Below, piece by piece: positions 38,518 through 48,064 of a stretch of DNA of 64,000 nucleotides. The notes under the pieces were generated by a model that did no database searches, had not been told where the DNA came from, and saw only the letters and a program-made list of their open reading frames with translations. A program made the position numbers and the translations under genes. The DNA is taken from positions 1 through 64,000 of the forward strand of contig CACODT010000001.1 in assembly GCA_902626065.1 (NCBI GenBank), read 5' to 3'. The first letter of the stretch is position 1; each line of letters opens with the position of its first letter. Source of the DNA: an uncultured Candidatus Actinomarina sp. (lineage in GTDB: Bacteria; Actinomycetota; Acidimicrobiia; Actinomarinales; Actinomarinaceae).

Positions 38518-38546
38518 TATAGTAGATACCTTAAAACTGATATCAA
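38518..38546 (-). promoter_or_regulatory. Promoter of the ABC transporter operon
   Basis: Minus-strand TTGATA (38546-38541), a 17-nt spacer and ACTATA (38523-38518; CTATAT with an 18-nt spacer). It is the best -35/-10 pair I find for a protein operon in the window and serves the highly expressed binding-protein gene. Confidence 0.55.
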
Positions 38547-38690
38547 CAAGTAATTAAAATTAATTAGTACATTTATTTGATATTTTCCTATTAGTTGTTT
38601 AAGAATATTGTTATTAAAACTTGATATATCCTTATTACAAGGTAAAAACCAAATAAAAAAACACCAAATTTAAACCCAAAGTTTTCCATC

Positions 38691-39989
38691 TTATGTTTTA
38701 AATTTTATTTTCAAAGCAACATTATTAAATAAAAAATCATCTCTTAATTTATTCTCAACAAAAGAAATATAATTTCTGGGTACTCTCGAGCTTAGATGAA
38801 ATGAAAAAGAAGGTGGAAATGTTTCATATTGTGTGACATATTTAAGCTTTGCTCTTCTGCCCCGGAATGGATGAGGAGGGTTAGCGACCCATAATTCCCT
38901 AAAATAAAGATTCAATTCTGATGTATCAATTCTTTTATTTAGTTGTTCATTAATTTCGTAAAGAGTGTTACTAAATTTATTCAATCCCTTTTTAGTAAGT
39001 GCAGATATTCTTAAAATTTTTAACCAGGTAAATTTTTTTAGTTCATGTTTTAAGCTACTGTTAATTTTCTCTTTATGTTCTTCGTCAAGAAGATCCCATT
39101 TATTCAAAACAAGGATAGGAGTACAAAAATTTTCAACAGATTCATTTATTAACCTTAAATCTTCAAGATTTATTCCAAGACTTGCATCAACTACAATAAA
39201 TGAAATTTGTGACTCTGATAATACATTTAATGATAAATTTGATGCATATCTGTCAATTTGATCTTTTTGTTTTTTTCGTGGTACTCCTGCGGTATCTACA
39301 ACATTAAATAGTTTGTTATCAAAATAAACTTCTTCTTTGATTGAATCCCGAGTTGTTCCGGGAATTTTAGAAACAATCGATCTTTCTTCGTTTAGAAATG
39401 CATTGAACAAAGTTGACTTACCAGAATTAGGTTTTCCAATTAACGATATTGTACTGTTGTTATCAATATTATTTTTCTTGATGCCTGAATATTTTAATAT
39501 TTCATTCAATAATTCATCTGTTCCAATTTTGTGATAACCAGATATGTAGACTTCTTTATCATATATATACTTAAAAAATCTTTTATCCAAATCATATTTT
39601 TCAAAATTTTCACATTTATTAAAAACAGTTAATATTTTTTTTTCAACCCCTTCTTTTTGTAAGATATTATTAATTCTGTCGAGACCGTCAAAATTTTTTG
39701 AATTTACATCAATTACAAACAAAATTCTATTTGCATCATCAAATATTTTTTCTATTTTATGTTGAAATGTTTTATTAAAACTATCAGGGTTTTCATCAAA
39801 ACCTGGAAGGTCAGAAAGTATAATCTCTTTATTGTTAATTACAATTTTTGTACTAATTTTGTCTCTAGTTGTATTCGGCTTAGAACCAACAATTGAAGTC
39901 TTACTACTTGTAAGTGTATTAATAAGTGTGGATTTTCCAGAATTTGGTAGCCCAACAAATATAACTTCATTATTTTTATTTTCGTTCAT
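38691..39989 (-). CDS. der: Ribosome-assembly GTPase Der (EngA)
   Basis: 432 residues with two G domains: G1 'GLPNSGKSTLIN' (residue about 12) and 'GKPNSGKSTLFN' (about 184), G3 'DLPGF' and 'DTAGV', G4 'FNKCE' (diverged NKxD) and 'LNKWD'. A C-terminal KH-like domain follows ('PPHPFRGRRAKLKYVTQ'). It is needed for 50S maturation. The first-domain G4 ends in Glu rather than Asp. It shares a divergent promoter region with ispH. cmk, its usual neighbour, is on the other side of ispH. Confidence 0.94.
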   Translation of the reverse strand: MNENKNNEVIFVGLPNSGKSTLINTLTSSKTSIVGSKPNTTRDKISTKIVINNKEIILSDLPGFDENPDSFNKTFQHKIEKIFDDANRILFVIDVNSKNFDGLDRINNILQKEGVEKKILTVFNKCENFEKYDLDKRFFKYIYDKEVYISGYHKIGTDELLNEILKYSGIKKNNIDNNSTISLIGKPNSGKSTLFNAFLNEERSIVSKIPGTTRDSIKEEVYFDNKLFNVVDTAGVPRKKQKDQIDRYASNLSLNVLSESQISFIVVDASLGINLEDLRLINESVENFCTPILVLNKWDLLDEEHKEKINSSLKHELKKFTWLKILRISALTKKGLNKFSNTLYEINEQLNKRIDTSELNLYFRELWVANPPHPFRGRRAKLKYVTQYETFPPSFSFHLSSRVPRNYISFVENKLRDDFLFNNVALKIKFKT

Positions 39990-39995
39990 AATTTA

Positions 39996-40001
39996 AATAT
40001 A
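39996..40001 (-). promoter_or_regulatory. -10 element for a leaderless der transcript
   Basis: Minus-strand TATATT ends 7 nt before the der ATG (39989), with no ribosome-binding site. It shares the 26-nt divergent gap with the ispH -10 box. Confidence 0.5.
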
Positions 40002-40003
40002 GC

Positions 40004-40009
40004 TATTCT
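40004..40009 (+). promoter_or_regulatory. -10 element for a leaderless ispH transcript
   Basis: TATTCT ends 7 nt before the ispH ATG (40016). Only TTATTT lies between, so no ribosome-binding site is possible. Confidence 0.5.
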
Positions 40010-40015
40010 TATTTT

Positions 40016-41047
40016 ATGGTTAATAATTTGTATATTGTAACTCCTAGAGGTTTTTGTGCTGGAGTAGAAATGGCTATCAAAGCTCTTACTTGGATGCTTA
40101 AAATATATGATGAACCCGTTTATTGTTATCACGAAATTGTACATAATGATTGGATTGTCGAAAAGTTTAGAAACAAAAATGTAGTATTTATTGAAGATCC
40201 GAAAGAATTACCCGAGAACTCTATTGTCATGTTATCGGCCCACGGCACGGCACCAAAAATAGAAAACGAATTTAAAAATATTTCCATGACAAGTGTAAAT
40301 TCAGTATGCCCTTTGGTTACTAAAGTTCACCATGAAGCAAAGCGTTTCACAAAAGATGGTAAAAAAATTATTTATGTTGGACATAAGAATCACGATGAAG
40401 CACTTGGTGCTTTAGGTGTTGCCCCAGAAAATATGCAACTTGTCGAATCTGTTGACGATATTAACGAAATTAATTTTCATGATGAAAGTGTTGCACTTCT
40501 AGCCCAAACAACCTTGGCAATGTCTGAATGGGAACCAATCCTAAATAAAGCACAAAAAGAGTATAAAAATATTGAGCTTCCTAGAAAAAGTGATCTTTGT
40601 TATGCAACTACAAATCGCCAAAAAGCGCTAATCAATATTTCAGATAAAGTCGATATCGTTTTTGTTGTTGGATCCAGCACTTCAAGTAATACTAATGCCT
40701 TAGTGACAACAATTAGTAACTTGGGTAAAGAAGCTCACAGAATAGAAACATTAGAGGATTTGAAAGAAATAAACGTTGAAAATAAAAATGTAGCAATTAC
40801 TGCAGGTGCTTCAGCTCCAGAACATATTGTTAACGAAATTTCAAATTTTTTAAATCCTAATAATCTCGAATTTTATACTGATACAACCGAAGAAGAATAT
40901 TTTCCTCTTCCCAAAGAATTGAGGACAAATATTGCGGGACTGTCTAAACTCCTGCAATCAATGTTTCCTCAAAATGACACGGAACCATCAAATGGAATTT
41001 CTAAAGATAAGAATTGGTCAGCTACTGAAGCTTTAAGCTCTCTATAA
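40016..41047 (+). CDS. ispH: 4-Hydroxy-3-methylbut-2-enyl diphosphate reductase
   Basis: 343 residues. The three iron-sulfur cysteines are in 'PRGFCAGVEMAI', 'SVCPLVTKVH' and 'SDLCYATTNRQ'; substrate-binding histidines in 'YCYHEIVHNDW' and 'MLSAHGTAP'; and 'GSSTSSNTNAL' binds the diphosphate. It makes IPP and DMAPP in the last step of the MEP pathway. It sits between der and cmk on the opposite strand and overlaps cmk by 26 nt at the 3' end. Confidence 0.96.
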   Translation: MVNNLYIVTPRGFCAGVEMAIKALTWMLKIYDEPVYCYHEIVHNDWIVEKFRNKNVVFIEDPKELPENSIVMLSAHGTAPKIENEFKNISMTSVNSVCPLVTKVHHEAKRFTKDGKKIIYVGHKNHDEALGALGVAPENMQLVESVDDINEINFHDESVALLAQTTLAMSEWEPILNKAQKEYKNIELPRKSDLCYATTNRQKALINISDKVDIVFVVGSSTSSNTNALVTTISNLGKEAHRIETLEDLKEINVENKNVAITAGASAPEHIVNEISNFLNPNNLEFYTDTTEEEYFPLPKELRTNIAGLSKLLQSMFPQNDTEPSNGISKDKNWSATEALSSL

Positions 41048-41636
41048 TATAATCTATAGTTTCATTTATTGTAAATGTTGAATTATCAACAACTAATGCA
41101 CCGTCAGGTATTGTTAATGGTGAAATCAATCTATTCTTGTCTTCAAAATCTCTTTTTTGTACATCAGTAATTGTTTCAACCATGTTTGATTGTCCTTCTC
41201 GTCTCTTCCCTCTTATTGCCAAATCAGCATCCAAATAAACCTTGTATTTTGCATCAGTAAAAACTACACTTCCCATGTCTCTTCCTTCAATAACAAGTGA
41301 ATTATCAAGATTATTAAAGTATTGATTCAAACTTGATTTGATATTATCTCTAAGATCTTGAAGTTTGGCAATTTCTGAACTTTTAATGGAGATTTTTTGA
41401 TCATAAAGATCTTTTTCGTCATAGAAGATGCCATTTACTGTACATCGATTTGAAAGAATTTCTATATCTAATTCATCAACTTCAGCTACATCGTTTTCGA
41501 TTAAATATTTAGCAACAGATCTATAAATGGATCCGCTAGAAAAAAAATTGAGATTTAATCTTTCTGAAATAGTTTTACCAATAGTTGTTTTACCTACGCC
41601 GGAGGGCCCATCAATCGTTATAACAAATTTTTTCAT
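41022..41636 (-). CDS. cmk: Cytidylate kinase
   Basis: 204 residues. P-loop 'IDGPSGVGKTTIGK' at the N-terminus, 'NFFSSGSIYRSVA' (the family has DTGAxYR), 'VIEGRDMGSVVFTDA' and 'IRGKRREGQ'. It converts CMP/dCMP to the diphosphates, the substrates upstream of CTP synthase salvage. Shorter than usual (about 220). rluB is 17 nt upstream. The stop lies within the 3' end of ispH on the other strand. Confidence 0.93.
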   Translation of the reverse strand: MKKFVITIDGPSGVGKTTIGKTISERLNLNFFSSGSIYRSVAKYLIENDVAEVDELDIEILSNRCTVNGIFYDEKDLYDQKISIKSSEIAKLQDLRDNIKSSLNQYFNNLDNSLVIEGRDMGSVVFTDAKYKVYLDADLAIRGKRREGQSNMVETITDVQKRDFEDKNRLISPLTIPDGALVVDNSTFTINETIDYIIESLKLQ

Positions 41637-41653
41637 ATGCTAATTCTATAATT

Positions 41654-42304
41654 CTAAATACTTTTTATTTCAGATAGTTCACCGATTTTTAATTTACCTA
41701 ACTTATAACTTCCTATCGATATTCTTTTGAGGTTTTTGATCTCAAGTTTATTCTTGCTAAATATCCTTCGTATTTCTCTATTTTTACCAGTAGTGAGAGC
41801 TACTCTGTATTCAAGTTGATTTTTTTTTACTATTGAATCAATTTTGAGAGTCTCTCCGTTATCCACAACTTGTTTTTTAAATGAGTTAACTTCTATAGAT
41901 TCAAATAAAGTAACTACGTATTCCTTCATAATTTTATTTGATGGATGATTTAGGCTATTTAACCAGTCACCATCATTACTTAATAGCATCAGTCCTTCAG
42001 AATCTTTATCAAGTCTTCCACTATATTTCAATGAATAGTCTCCTAATATTTCATAAATTGTTTTTGATTGTCCCTGAGTTTTAGTTGAACAAACATATCC
42101 AATTGGTTTGTAAAATTTATAGTATTTATACATAACGTCAGATGGTAAAATTTTTCCATTGTACGAGATAATGTCTGAGGTAATTATCTCCTGCCCAAGC
42201 ACCGCCAATTTGTTATTTACTTTAATTTTGTTTTTTAAGATAAGTTCATCAGCTTTTCGCCTCGAAGTATTTAAATGAAGTGCCAAATATTTATTTATTC
42301 TCAA
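41654..42304 (-). CDS. rluB: 23S rRNA pseudouridine synthase (RluB/RsuA family)
   Basis: 216 residues. An N-terminal S4 domain ('MRINKYLALHLNTSRRKADELI') is followed by the RsuA-type catalytic core. The catalytic Asp is in 'YSGRLDKDSEGLMLLSNDG' (GRLDxxSxGL), then 'KEYVVTL' and 'GKNREIRRIF'. It isomerises uridine in rRNA. It abuts scpB (1 nt apart), an order shared with mycobacteria (Rv1711). Confidence 0.92.
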   Translation of the reverse strand: MRINKYLALHLNTSRRKADELILKNKIKVNNKLAVLGQEIITSDIISYNGKILPSDVMYKYYKFYKPIGYVCSTKTQGQSKTIYEILGDYSLKYSGRLDKDSEGLMLLSNDGDWLNSLNHPSNKIMKEYVVTLFESIEVNSFKKQVVDNGETLKIDSIVKKNQLEYRVALTTGKNREIRRIFSKNKLEIKNLKRISIGSYKLGKLKIGELSEIKSI

Positions 42305-42832
42305 TTATTCTTCTTCATTTGGGGAGGAGAAATACTCACCAATAGTAGGTAGTTCATCTAAACTCTCGAATCCAGTTTTTGCTAAAAATTCATCAGAAGT
42401 TCCATACAAGATAGGGCTACCAGGAACATCAAGTTCACCGGATTTAATAACAAGACCCCTTGATTCTAATGTTTTGATTGATGATTCTGATTCGACTCCC
42501 CTAATTTCAGAAACTTTTAATTTAGTAACTGGTTGCTCGTATGCGATTATTGCTAAAGTCTCTAATGCTGGAGTGGATAACCCTTTTAATATAGATGGAG
42601 GTTTAACTGAATCTAAATATTTTGGAATATCACTTACAGTTACAAGGTCCGATTTTACAGAGTCAAATCTTAAGTAAAATCCAAAATTTAGATTACTCAA
42701 ATCAGAATTAATATCTTCAAATATATTTAATAAAGTTTTTTCATTAATTTCAAGTAATTCAGTAAAGTAAGTATTCGGTACAGGCCCATCGCTTACTAGC
42801 AAAGTTGCAGTGATAATTTTTTTATTCTTCAT
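42305..42832 (-). CDS. scpB: Segregation and condensation protein B
   Basis: 175 residues with the twin winged-helix ScpB pattern. 'PALETLAIIAYEQPVTKLKVSEIRGV' is the family hallmark, followed by 'SRGLVIKSGELDVPGSPILYGTSDEFL'. ScpB dimers bind ScpA in the SMC condensin complex. It overlaps scpA by 11 nt. Confidence 0.93.
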   Translation of the reverse strand: MKNKKIITATLLVSDGPVPNTYFTELLEINEKTLLNIFEDINSDLSNLNFGFYLRFDSVKSDLVTVSDIPKYLDSVKPPSILKGLSTPALETLAIIAYEQPVTKLKVSEIRGVESESSIKTLESRGLVIKSGELDVPGSPILYGTSDEFLAKTGFESLDELPTIGEYFSSPNEEE

Positions 42833-43532
42833 AATTTTTTTCGATTTTTATAAGTTCATTATTATTAACTTGCTCAGCTTTTACAAATCCCCAACGAATA
42901 GCTTCCAACAGTGCTAAAAAAATAGCAACTGCTTGTTCAGAAGTTTCTACTTCTGATGCAAGATCTTCAAATGTTGTATTTAATCTTTCATCAATACTTG
43001 TCAGTAAAGAGTTAATTGCTTCATCTACATCTGGTAGGTTATATTCAATATGATCAAAACCTTGTATAGATTTGTATCTAACAAATACTTCTTCAGCTAC
43101 TTCGTTAAATTTAATTTTATCTAATGTAATTTCAATATCTGGCTTGCTATAAAGGTTCAGCGTTTGATAATACTTAAATGCACCTATTGACATTTCATTT
43201 TCCCTAATACGAGATGCAAGTGCTAAACCTACCTCTGAGAAAGCTTTGAACTGTAACAGTCTTGCGAATGCTAAGTCTTTGTCTTTTATAAGTTGAATTT
43301 CATCTATCCAATCTACATCTTCATTTTGTGGAAGTAATCTTTTTGCTTTTAGCTCAAATAACGATGCAACTAGTAGCACGATCTCCGAAAAACTTTCAAT
43401 ATCTTTGCGTACATTTTCTAGATTTAAAGAATTAAAAAGATTAATTAAGTTTGTGTTTGTATTTTTGTTATTGTTATCTGAAAAGTCAATCAAAAGTGAC
43501 TTAAGTTTAGAAATTAATTCAATTAGTTCCAT
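42822..43532 (-). CDS. scpA: Segregation and condensation protein A (kleisin)
   Basis: 236 residues. The N-terminal part 'LIELISKLKSLLIDFS' is reduced relative to the usual 'FDGPLDLLLxLI', while the central 'LFELKAKRLLP' motif is kept. The C-terminal winged helix 'EQAVAIFLALLEAIRWGFVKAEQ' matches the kleisin end that binds the SMC head. Overlaps the HD protein by 1 nt. In M. tuberculosis a ParA-like gene precedes scpA; here the HD protein holds that place. Confidence 0.9.
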   Translation of the reverse strand: MELIELISKLKSLLIDFSDNNNKNTNTNLINLFNSLNLENVRKDIESFSEIVLLVASLFELKAKRLLPQNEDVDWIDEIQLIKDKDLAFARLLQFKAFSEVGLALASRIRENEMSIGAFKYYQTLNLYSKPDIEITLDKIKFNEVAEEVFVRYKSIQGFDHIEYNLPDVDEAINSLLTSIDERLNTTFEDLASEVETSEQAVAIFLALLEAIRWGFVKAEQVNNNELIKIEKNYEE

Positions 43533-44005
43533 TAATAATCAGTTTTATCGAGTACGAAATGTTTATTTTGAAGAAGTTCCTTCTTGTAATAGTTAATTGT
43601 TTTTTCATCCACCGAATATTTTTCTAGTTGTGATAATCCAATTTGTTCATGATTTAAATAAAGTTCAGACTTTGAATTATTTATTATTCTAAGTTCAGAA
43701 AATATTCTAAAGAGCCATGAAAAATGGGATGTCGATTTACCAATATCATGTAATAGACAAAGCGTGAATAAGCTATTTAAAGATTCGAGTTCCTTAAGAG
43801 TTAGTAGCTCTTTATCGAACGTTTTATTTATTGTTCTCTCTAAAACCTCAACTGAGTGGTGTCTGTCCTGCATTGATAGTTGCCAGAAAAGACGTATAAT
43901 ATTATCTTCGTTCAATTGTTGCTTAACTTTCAATTGATCTTCAACAGATAGGTGCTTATAAAAAAGAAATCTTATTGCTCTTTTAATTTTTAAATAAACT
44001 TTCAT
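43532..44005 (-). CDS. HD-domain protein of unknown function
   Basis: 157 residues. The HD-type metal pattern is seen as 'QDRHHSVEV' (first His), 'LCLLHDIGKS' (HD pair, about residue 90) and 'LNHEQIG' (His). The N-terminus is basic and helical ('KIKRAIRFLFYKHLS'). It could be a small phosphohydrolase or nucleotidase; the substrate is not evident. It lies between xerD and scpA, overlapping both (4 and 1 nt), so it is probably coexpressed with chromosome-segregation genes. Confidence 0.72.
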   Translation of the reverse strand: MKVYLKIKRAIRFLFYKHLSVEDQLKVKQQLNEDNIIRLFWQLSMQDRHHSVEVLERTINKTFDKELLTLKELESLNSLFTLCLLHDIGKSTSHFSWLFRIFSELRIINNSKSELYLNHEQIGLSQLEKYSVDEKTINYYKKELLQNKHFVLDKTDY

Positions 44006-44883
44006 GCTCTGGGATGGCTTTCCTTAAATATTTCTGCAACAAATTCTTTAGTTAACTTAGTATAAATCTTTGTAGTAGAAACAGATGAATGTCCCAACAA
44101 TTCTTGTAGAGTCCTCAAGTCACAGCCTCCTTCAAGCATGTGCGTGGCTGCACTGTGTCTTAAAGTATGAGGATGAATTTCTAGATTTTTTCCTGTAAGT
44201 ACTGCCATTTTTTTTATAACACGAAAAATTGCTGTTCTATCTAATTTTTTCATATTTTTTGATAAAAATAAATATGGTTCATTTGTATCAAGCGAATCTC
44301 TCTTTGTTAAATAAGCAAGAATATTAATTTTTAATTCAGACCCAATAGGTACTATTCTTTGTTTTGATCCTTTACCGTACAATTTTACAAAATCATCATC
44401 AAAATCTAAATCTGACAATCTTACTTCAACTAATTCTGAAACTCTACATGCTGTTGAATACATAAAATCAATAATGGTTTTATTTCGTGAGTTTATAAAA
44501 TTATCATGATCATAAAAATTAATGATTTCATTTATTTCTGAAAATTGGACAGTATCTGGTAAGTAGGTCCCTTTTTTTAAGGAAACTTGATCTATATTTA
44601 TCATATCTTCAGGATTGTTGATATTAAACCATTTAATAAACTGCTTAATAGATGAGAGTTTTCTTAATTTTGAATTTTCTGAATTATTTCTTAAAGCATA
44701 AGAAATATATTTTTCAATCTCATCATTATTAATAATTTCATTATCAATGAATCTAAAAAATTCTATTAAATCAGTTCTATATGCACTGATTGTATTTATA
44801 GAAAGCCCTTTACTAATTTTTAAATAGTTACAAAAATCTAAAACTAAATCTTTATTACTTTTCTTTGACAGATTCTGTGACAA
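44002..44883 (-). CDS. xerD: Site-specific tyrosine recombinase XerD-like
   Basis: 293 residues. The core-binding domain (about 8-95) is followed by the catalytic domain with 'TACRVSEL' (Arg), '[14 protein letters not shown]' (Lys), '[17 protein letters not shown]' (His-x2-Arg) and '[17 protein letters not shown]' (His and nucleophile Tyr). It would resolve chromosome dimers at dif with FtsK. Position between pyrG and the scp genes matches chromosomal xerD (Rv1701) rather than a mobile integrase. It overlaps pyrG by 29 nt. Confidence 0.92.
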   Translation of the reverse strand: MSQNLSKKSNKDLVLDFCNYLKISKGLSINTISAYRTDLIEFFRFIDNEIINNDEIEKYISYALRNNSENSKLRKLSSIKQFIKWFNINNPEDMINIDQVSLKKGTYLPDTVQFSEINEIINFYDHDNFINSRNKTIIDFMYSTACRVSELVEVRLSDLDFDDDFVKLYGKGSKQRIVPIGSELKINILAYLTKRDSLDTNEPYLFLSKNMKKLDRTAIFRVIKKMAVLTGKNLEIHPHTLRHSAATHMLEGGCDLRTLQELLGHSSVSTTKIYTKLTKEFVAEIFKESHPRA

Positions 44884-46483
44884 TGTTATCAGATTTTTTT
44901 GTTATGTTTTGTATAGATGATTTAACGAATTCATTAAATAAAGGTGCTGGACTCCATGGACGAGATTTAAATTCGGGATGAAACTGAGTTGCAATAAAAA
45001 ATGGATGATCGGGAATTTCGATCATCTCAACTAGATTGTTATCTGGTGACAATCCACCAATCTTTAATCCATTTTTCTCTAAAGAATCCCTATATTTGTT
45101 GTTTACTTCATAACGATGCCTGTGTCGTTCATATATAACCTCTTCACCATATATTCTTGAAGCGAGAGAATCTTTATTCAATTTACAAGGATATGTTCCA
45201 AGCCTCATTGATGCCCCTACGTCATCTTTTTCTAAATCTTGATTTGGAAGTAAATCAATGACATAATTTTTTGTATTTTTTGAAAATTCAGATGAATTTG
45301 CATCATTTATACCACATACGTTTCTTGCAAACTCAATTACAGCACACTGCAGACCGAGACAAATTCCCAAAAATGGAATATTATTTTTTCTAATATATTC
45401 AATTGCTGAAATCTTTCCTTCAATTCCTCGATAGCCAAATCCACCCGGAACAATTACTCCATCAATATCGTGTAGTATTTCAGTTTCAAAATTGTCTGCG
45501 TCAATCCAATGTAAATCTAATTTTGCTTTGTTTTGAAGACAGGCATGTTTTAAAGATTCAACTACTGAAAGATAGCTATCTGGTAATCCAAAATATTTTC
45601 CAAGAATTGCAATTTTTACAGTTTTATCAGCTTCTAATTTCAAATTGACCATAGTTTGCCACTTGTCAAGGTCTGGTTTTTCTGAGTTTAAATGTAATCG
45701 ATCATTTACAGCTTGGTCTAATCCTTCATTATACATTCGTAATGGCACTTCATAAATATCATCTAAATCAGGAGCATGAATCACATTTTCTACAGATACA
45801 TCGCAAAATAATGATACTTTACTCTTAATTTCATCATTTAACTCTCTATCTGATCTTAGGACAAGAACATCTGGTGATATTCCTGCAGCCCTTAGAAGAG
45901 AAACAGAATGTTGGGTGGGTTTTGTTTTTAATTCTGTACTTGGTCCTATGAATGGTACAAGCGTAACATGTACAAACATTACATTTTCAGAGCCTTGCTC
46001 TTTTCTAATTTGTCTCGCAGCTTCCAAAAAAGGTAATATCTCAATATCTCCTACAGTTCCCCCAATTTCAGTAATTTGAATATCTTCATCTTGAGAAACA
46101 CCTTTTATTCTTCTTTTTATTTCGTCTGTAATATGGGGAATTACTTGTACTGTTGCTCCTAAATAATCACCCTTTCTTTCACTATCAATTACTCTTCTGT
46201 AAATACTTCCAGTAGTAACATTTGAATCTTTTCTTAAATTGACTCCAGTGAATCTTTCATAATGACCAAGGTCTAGATCAGTTGTAGCACCATCTTCCGT
46301 AACAAAAACTTCACCATGTTGAAAGGGATTCATTGTGTCAGGGTCTACATTTATGTATGGATCTAATTTTTGATTTATTACGGACAATCCACGGGATTTT
46401 AGAAGGTTTCCAAGAGATGCTGATGTAATCCCTTTACCAAGACCAGAGACCACACCACCGGTGACAAAAATGTATTTGGTCAC
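44855..46483 (-). CDS. pyrG: CTP synthase
   Basis: 542 residues, full length. The N-terminal synthetase domain has '[20 protein letters not shown]' (P-loop) and '[18 protein letters not shown]'. The C-terminal class I glutamine amidotransferase has the nucleophile Cys in '[12 protein letters not shown]' and His-Glu in '[11 protein letters not shown]'. It makes CTP from UTP. The start is GTG. pyrG-xerD adjacency is actinobacterial. Confidence 0.97.
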   Translation of the reverse strand: MTKYIFVTGGVVSGLGKGITSASLGNLLKSRGLSVINQKLDPYINVDPDTMNPFQHGEVFVTEDGATTDLDLGHYERFTGVNLRKDSNVTTGSIYRRVIDSERKGDYLGATVQVIPHITDEIKRRIKGVSQDEDIQITEIGGTVGDIEILPFLEAARQIRKEQGSENVMFVHVTLVPFIGPSTELKTKPTQHSVSLLRAAGISPDVLVLRSDRELNDEIKSKVSLFCDVSVENVIHAPDLDDIYEVPLRMYNEGLDQAVNDRLHLNSEKPDLDKWQTMVNLKLEADKTVKIAILGKYFGLPDSYLSVVESLKHACLQNKAKLDLHWIDADNFETEILHDIDGVIVPGGFGYRGIEGKISAIEYIRKNNIPFLGICLGLQCAVIEFARNVCGINDANSSEFSKNTKNYVIDLLPNQDLEKDDVGASMRLGTYPCKLNKDSLASRIYGEEVIYERHRHRYEVNNKYRDSLEKNGLKIGGLSPDNNLVEMIEIPDHPFFIATQFHPEFKSRPWSPAPLFNEFVKSSIQNITKKSDNIVTESVKEK

Positions 46484-46520
46484 ATTGAAACTTTAGCATG
46501 ATAAGAATTAAATAAAAGTA

Positions 46521-47321
46521 CTATCTCAAAATTTGATCTAAGAATAAATCAAGTTTTGGATTGTCATTGGTTCCAAGAATTTTAATTGATTCTTTTGAAA
46601 GATTGTAAGTATATTTAATATCCGTCTCATTCTCTTCTTGGACCTCAACAACTCCATCAAACTGAATGGCATAATTTTGATTTTTTTTAATTAAAATATC
46701 AATCAAACTCTTTTTACTAACAACTATAGATCTTGGAAATTTTGAAAATGGAGATATAGGTGTAATAGAGATAACATCAAGATTATTTTGTATTATCGGC
46801 CCTCCTGCTGAGTAGTTATATGCGGTTGACCCAAGTGAAGTTGATAATATTAATCCATCAGCACGTAAATTTACTTTTTGGTTGTAAGTTGATATTTCCA
46901 TTTCAAGAATCCTTGTTGGAGAATTTTTTATAATTACAACCTCATTGAAAGCTGGGAGCTCTTTATTATCGTTTTGTATAATTGCTTTTCTAGTTACCAA
47001 TTCATAATCTTTAGATGTCCATGATTTTAAATTTTCTTCTAACTCATTTGATGAGCTTACAAGATAACCTAGCCTTCCAGGACCTACTGTGATCAATGAT
47101 TTTTTAAATTTCCATGCTAGTCCCATAGCTTTAAGAGCTGTTCCGTCTCCGCCTATGCTTATAATTAAATCTGCTTTTCCCTTTTTTAGTTTTTTTATTT
47201 CATCTGAATCTATATCGACTATTTGATAACTAAAATTATTTTTTTCAATAATTTTGAAAATATCTTTAGACACTTTTTTAGATAGATACTTTTTTGATGA
47301 AATTATTAATAAATTCTTCAC
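46521..47321 (-). CDS. nadK: NAD kinase
   Basis: 266 residues. 'LIISIGGDGTALKAMGLAW' is the GGDG motif, 'GRLGYLVSS' the GxxGFL equivalent, and 'STSLGSTAYNYSAGGPII' the NAD-binding signature. It makes NADP from NAD using ATP or polyphosphate. The start is GTG at 47321, divergent from the rhomboid gene, with a TATAAT box ending 9 nt upstream. In mycobacteria recN lies between ppnK and pyrG; it is absent here. Confidence 0.93.
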   Translation of the reverse strand: MKNLLIISSKKYLSKKVSKDIFKIIEKNNFSYQIVDIDSDEIKKLKKGKADLIISIGGDGTALKAMGLAWKFKKSLITVGPGRLGYLVSSSNELEENLKSWTSKDYELVTRKAIIQNDNKELPAFNEVVIIKNSPTRILEMEISTYNQKVNLRADGLILSTSLGSTAYNYSAGGPIIQNNLDVISITPISPFSKFPRSIVVSKKSLIDILIKKNQNYAIQFDGVVEVQEENETDIKYTYNLSKESIKILGTNDNPKLDLFLDQILR

Positions 47322-47356
47322 TAGGATATATTATACGTATCTTCTAGGAGTACAAA

Positions 47357-48064
47357 ATGATACCAATTTCAGACATTAATCCTGCAAAAAATAATCCTGT
47401 TATCTCAAGAATTTTTATTTTTGGATCTATCCTTATATACATTCTTATTCAACCCAAAAATCCAAATGAACTTTTTAATTTCTTTTATGAATTTGCTGCG
47501 ATTCCATGTGAAATACTTTATAACACCCCACTTTCAGCAGACCAGTATTACAACAACGATTGCGCAATTGGTAGTTCAAATATTGTATTTGAAAATAAAA
47601 ATATTTTACTTAGTTTATTATTATCAAATCTTTTTCATGCAAATTTTGTTCATATACTTGGAAATCTTTGGAGCTTCTGGATATTTGGAAACAACATAGA
47701 AGATGTACTAGGAAAATTAAGATTCATATTATTTTTGTCTTTTACAGGTATCGCCAGTATGTTTTCACACATTTTTTTAAATTTCAATGATATTAATCCA
47801 ATAGTAGGTGCATCAGGAATAGTATCCGCACTTATGGGGGCTTATTTATATTTATTTCCAAATGCTCAGTTGCTAGTTTTAGTTCCCTTTGGCTTTCTTT
47901 TTCCGACAACAATAAGAGCAAAATTTTTTATGATATTTTGGTTTATTTCTCAAATTTTTATAGCTTTACAGAATAATAATATTTCATGGGAGGCACATAT
48001 TGGTGGGTTTTTAGTTGGTTATCTTTTGTTAAAAATTTTTAATTATAAAAGAAATACATTCTGA
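47357..48064 (+). CDS. Rhomboid-family intramembrane serine protease
   Basis: 235 residues, about six membrane helices. The catalytic Ser is in 'PIVGASGIVSALMGAYL' (GASG), the His in 'WEAHIGGFLVGYLLL', and the conserved 'HILGNLWSFWIFGNNIED' (HxxxN-type) precedes them. It cleaves membrane proteins within the bilayer. 'AGGAG' lies 7 nt before the ATG. Its 3' end overlaps the convergent HAD phosphatase gene by 36 nt. Confidence 0.9.
   Translation: MIPISDINPAKNNPVISRIFIFGSILIYILIQPKNPNELFNFFYEFAAIPCEILYNTPLSADQYYNNDCAIGSSNIVFENKNILLSLLLSNLFHANFVHILGNLWSFWIFGNNIEDVLGKLRFILFLSFTGIASMFSHIFLNFNDINPIVGASGIVSALMGAYLYLFPNAQLLVLVPFGFLFPTTIRAKFFMIFWFISQIFIALQNNNISWEAHIGGFLVGYLLLKIFNYKRNTF

Noticed and set aside
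38547-38690. Possible small gene or RNA between der and the ABC operon
   Set aside because: About 145 nt of A+T-rich sequence with no convincing ORF, hairpin or promoter beyond the TTGATA box at its edge.
44002-44883. Phage or integron integrase marking a mobile element
   Set aside because: The gene lies in a conserved chromosomal order between pyrG and scpA, with no att repeats or cargo; it fits XerD.
45403-45648. Plus-strand 81-codon ORF inside pyrG
   Set aside because: Shadow frame of an intact, well-conserved gene, with no promoter or ribosome-binding site.
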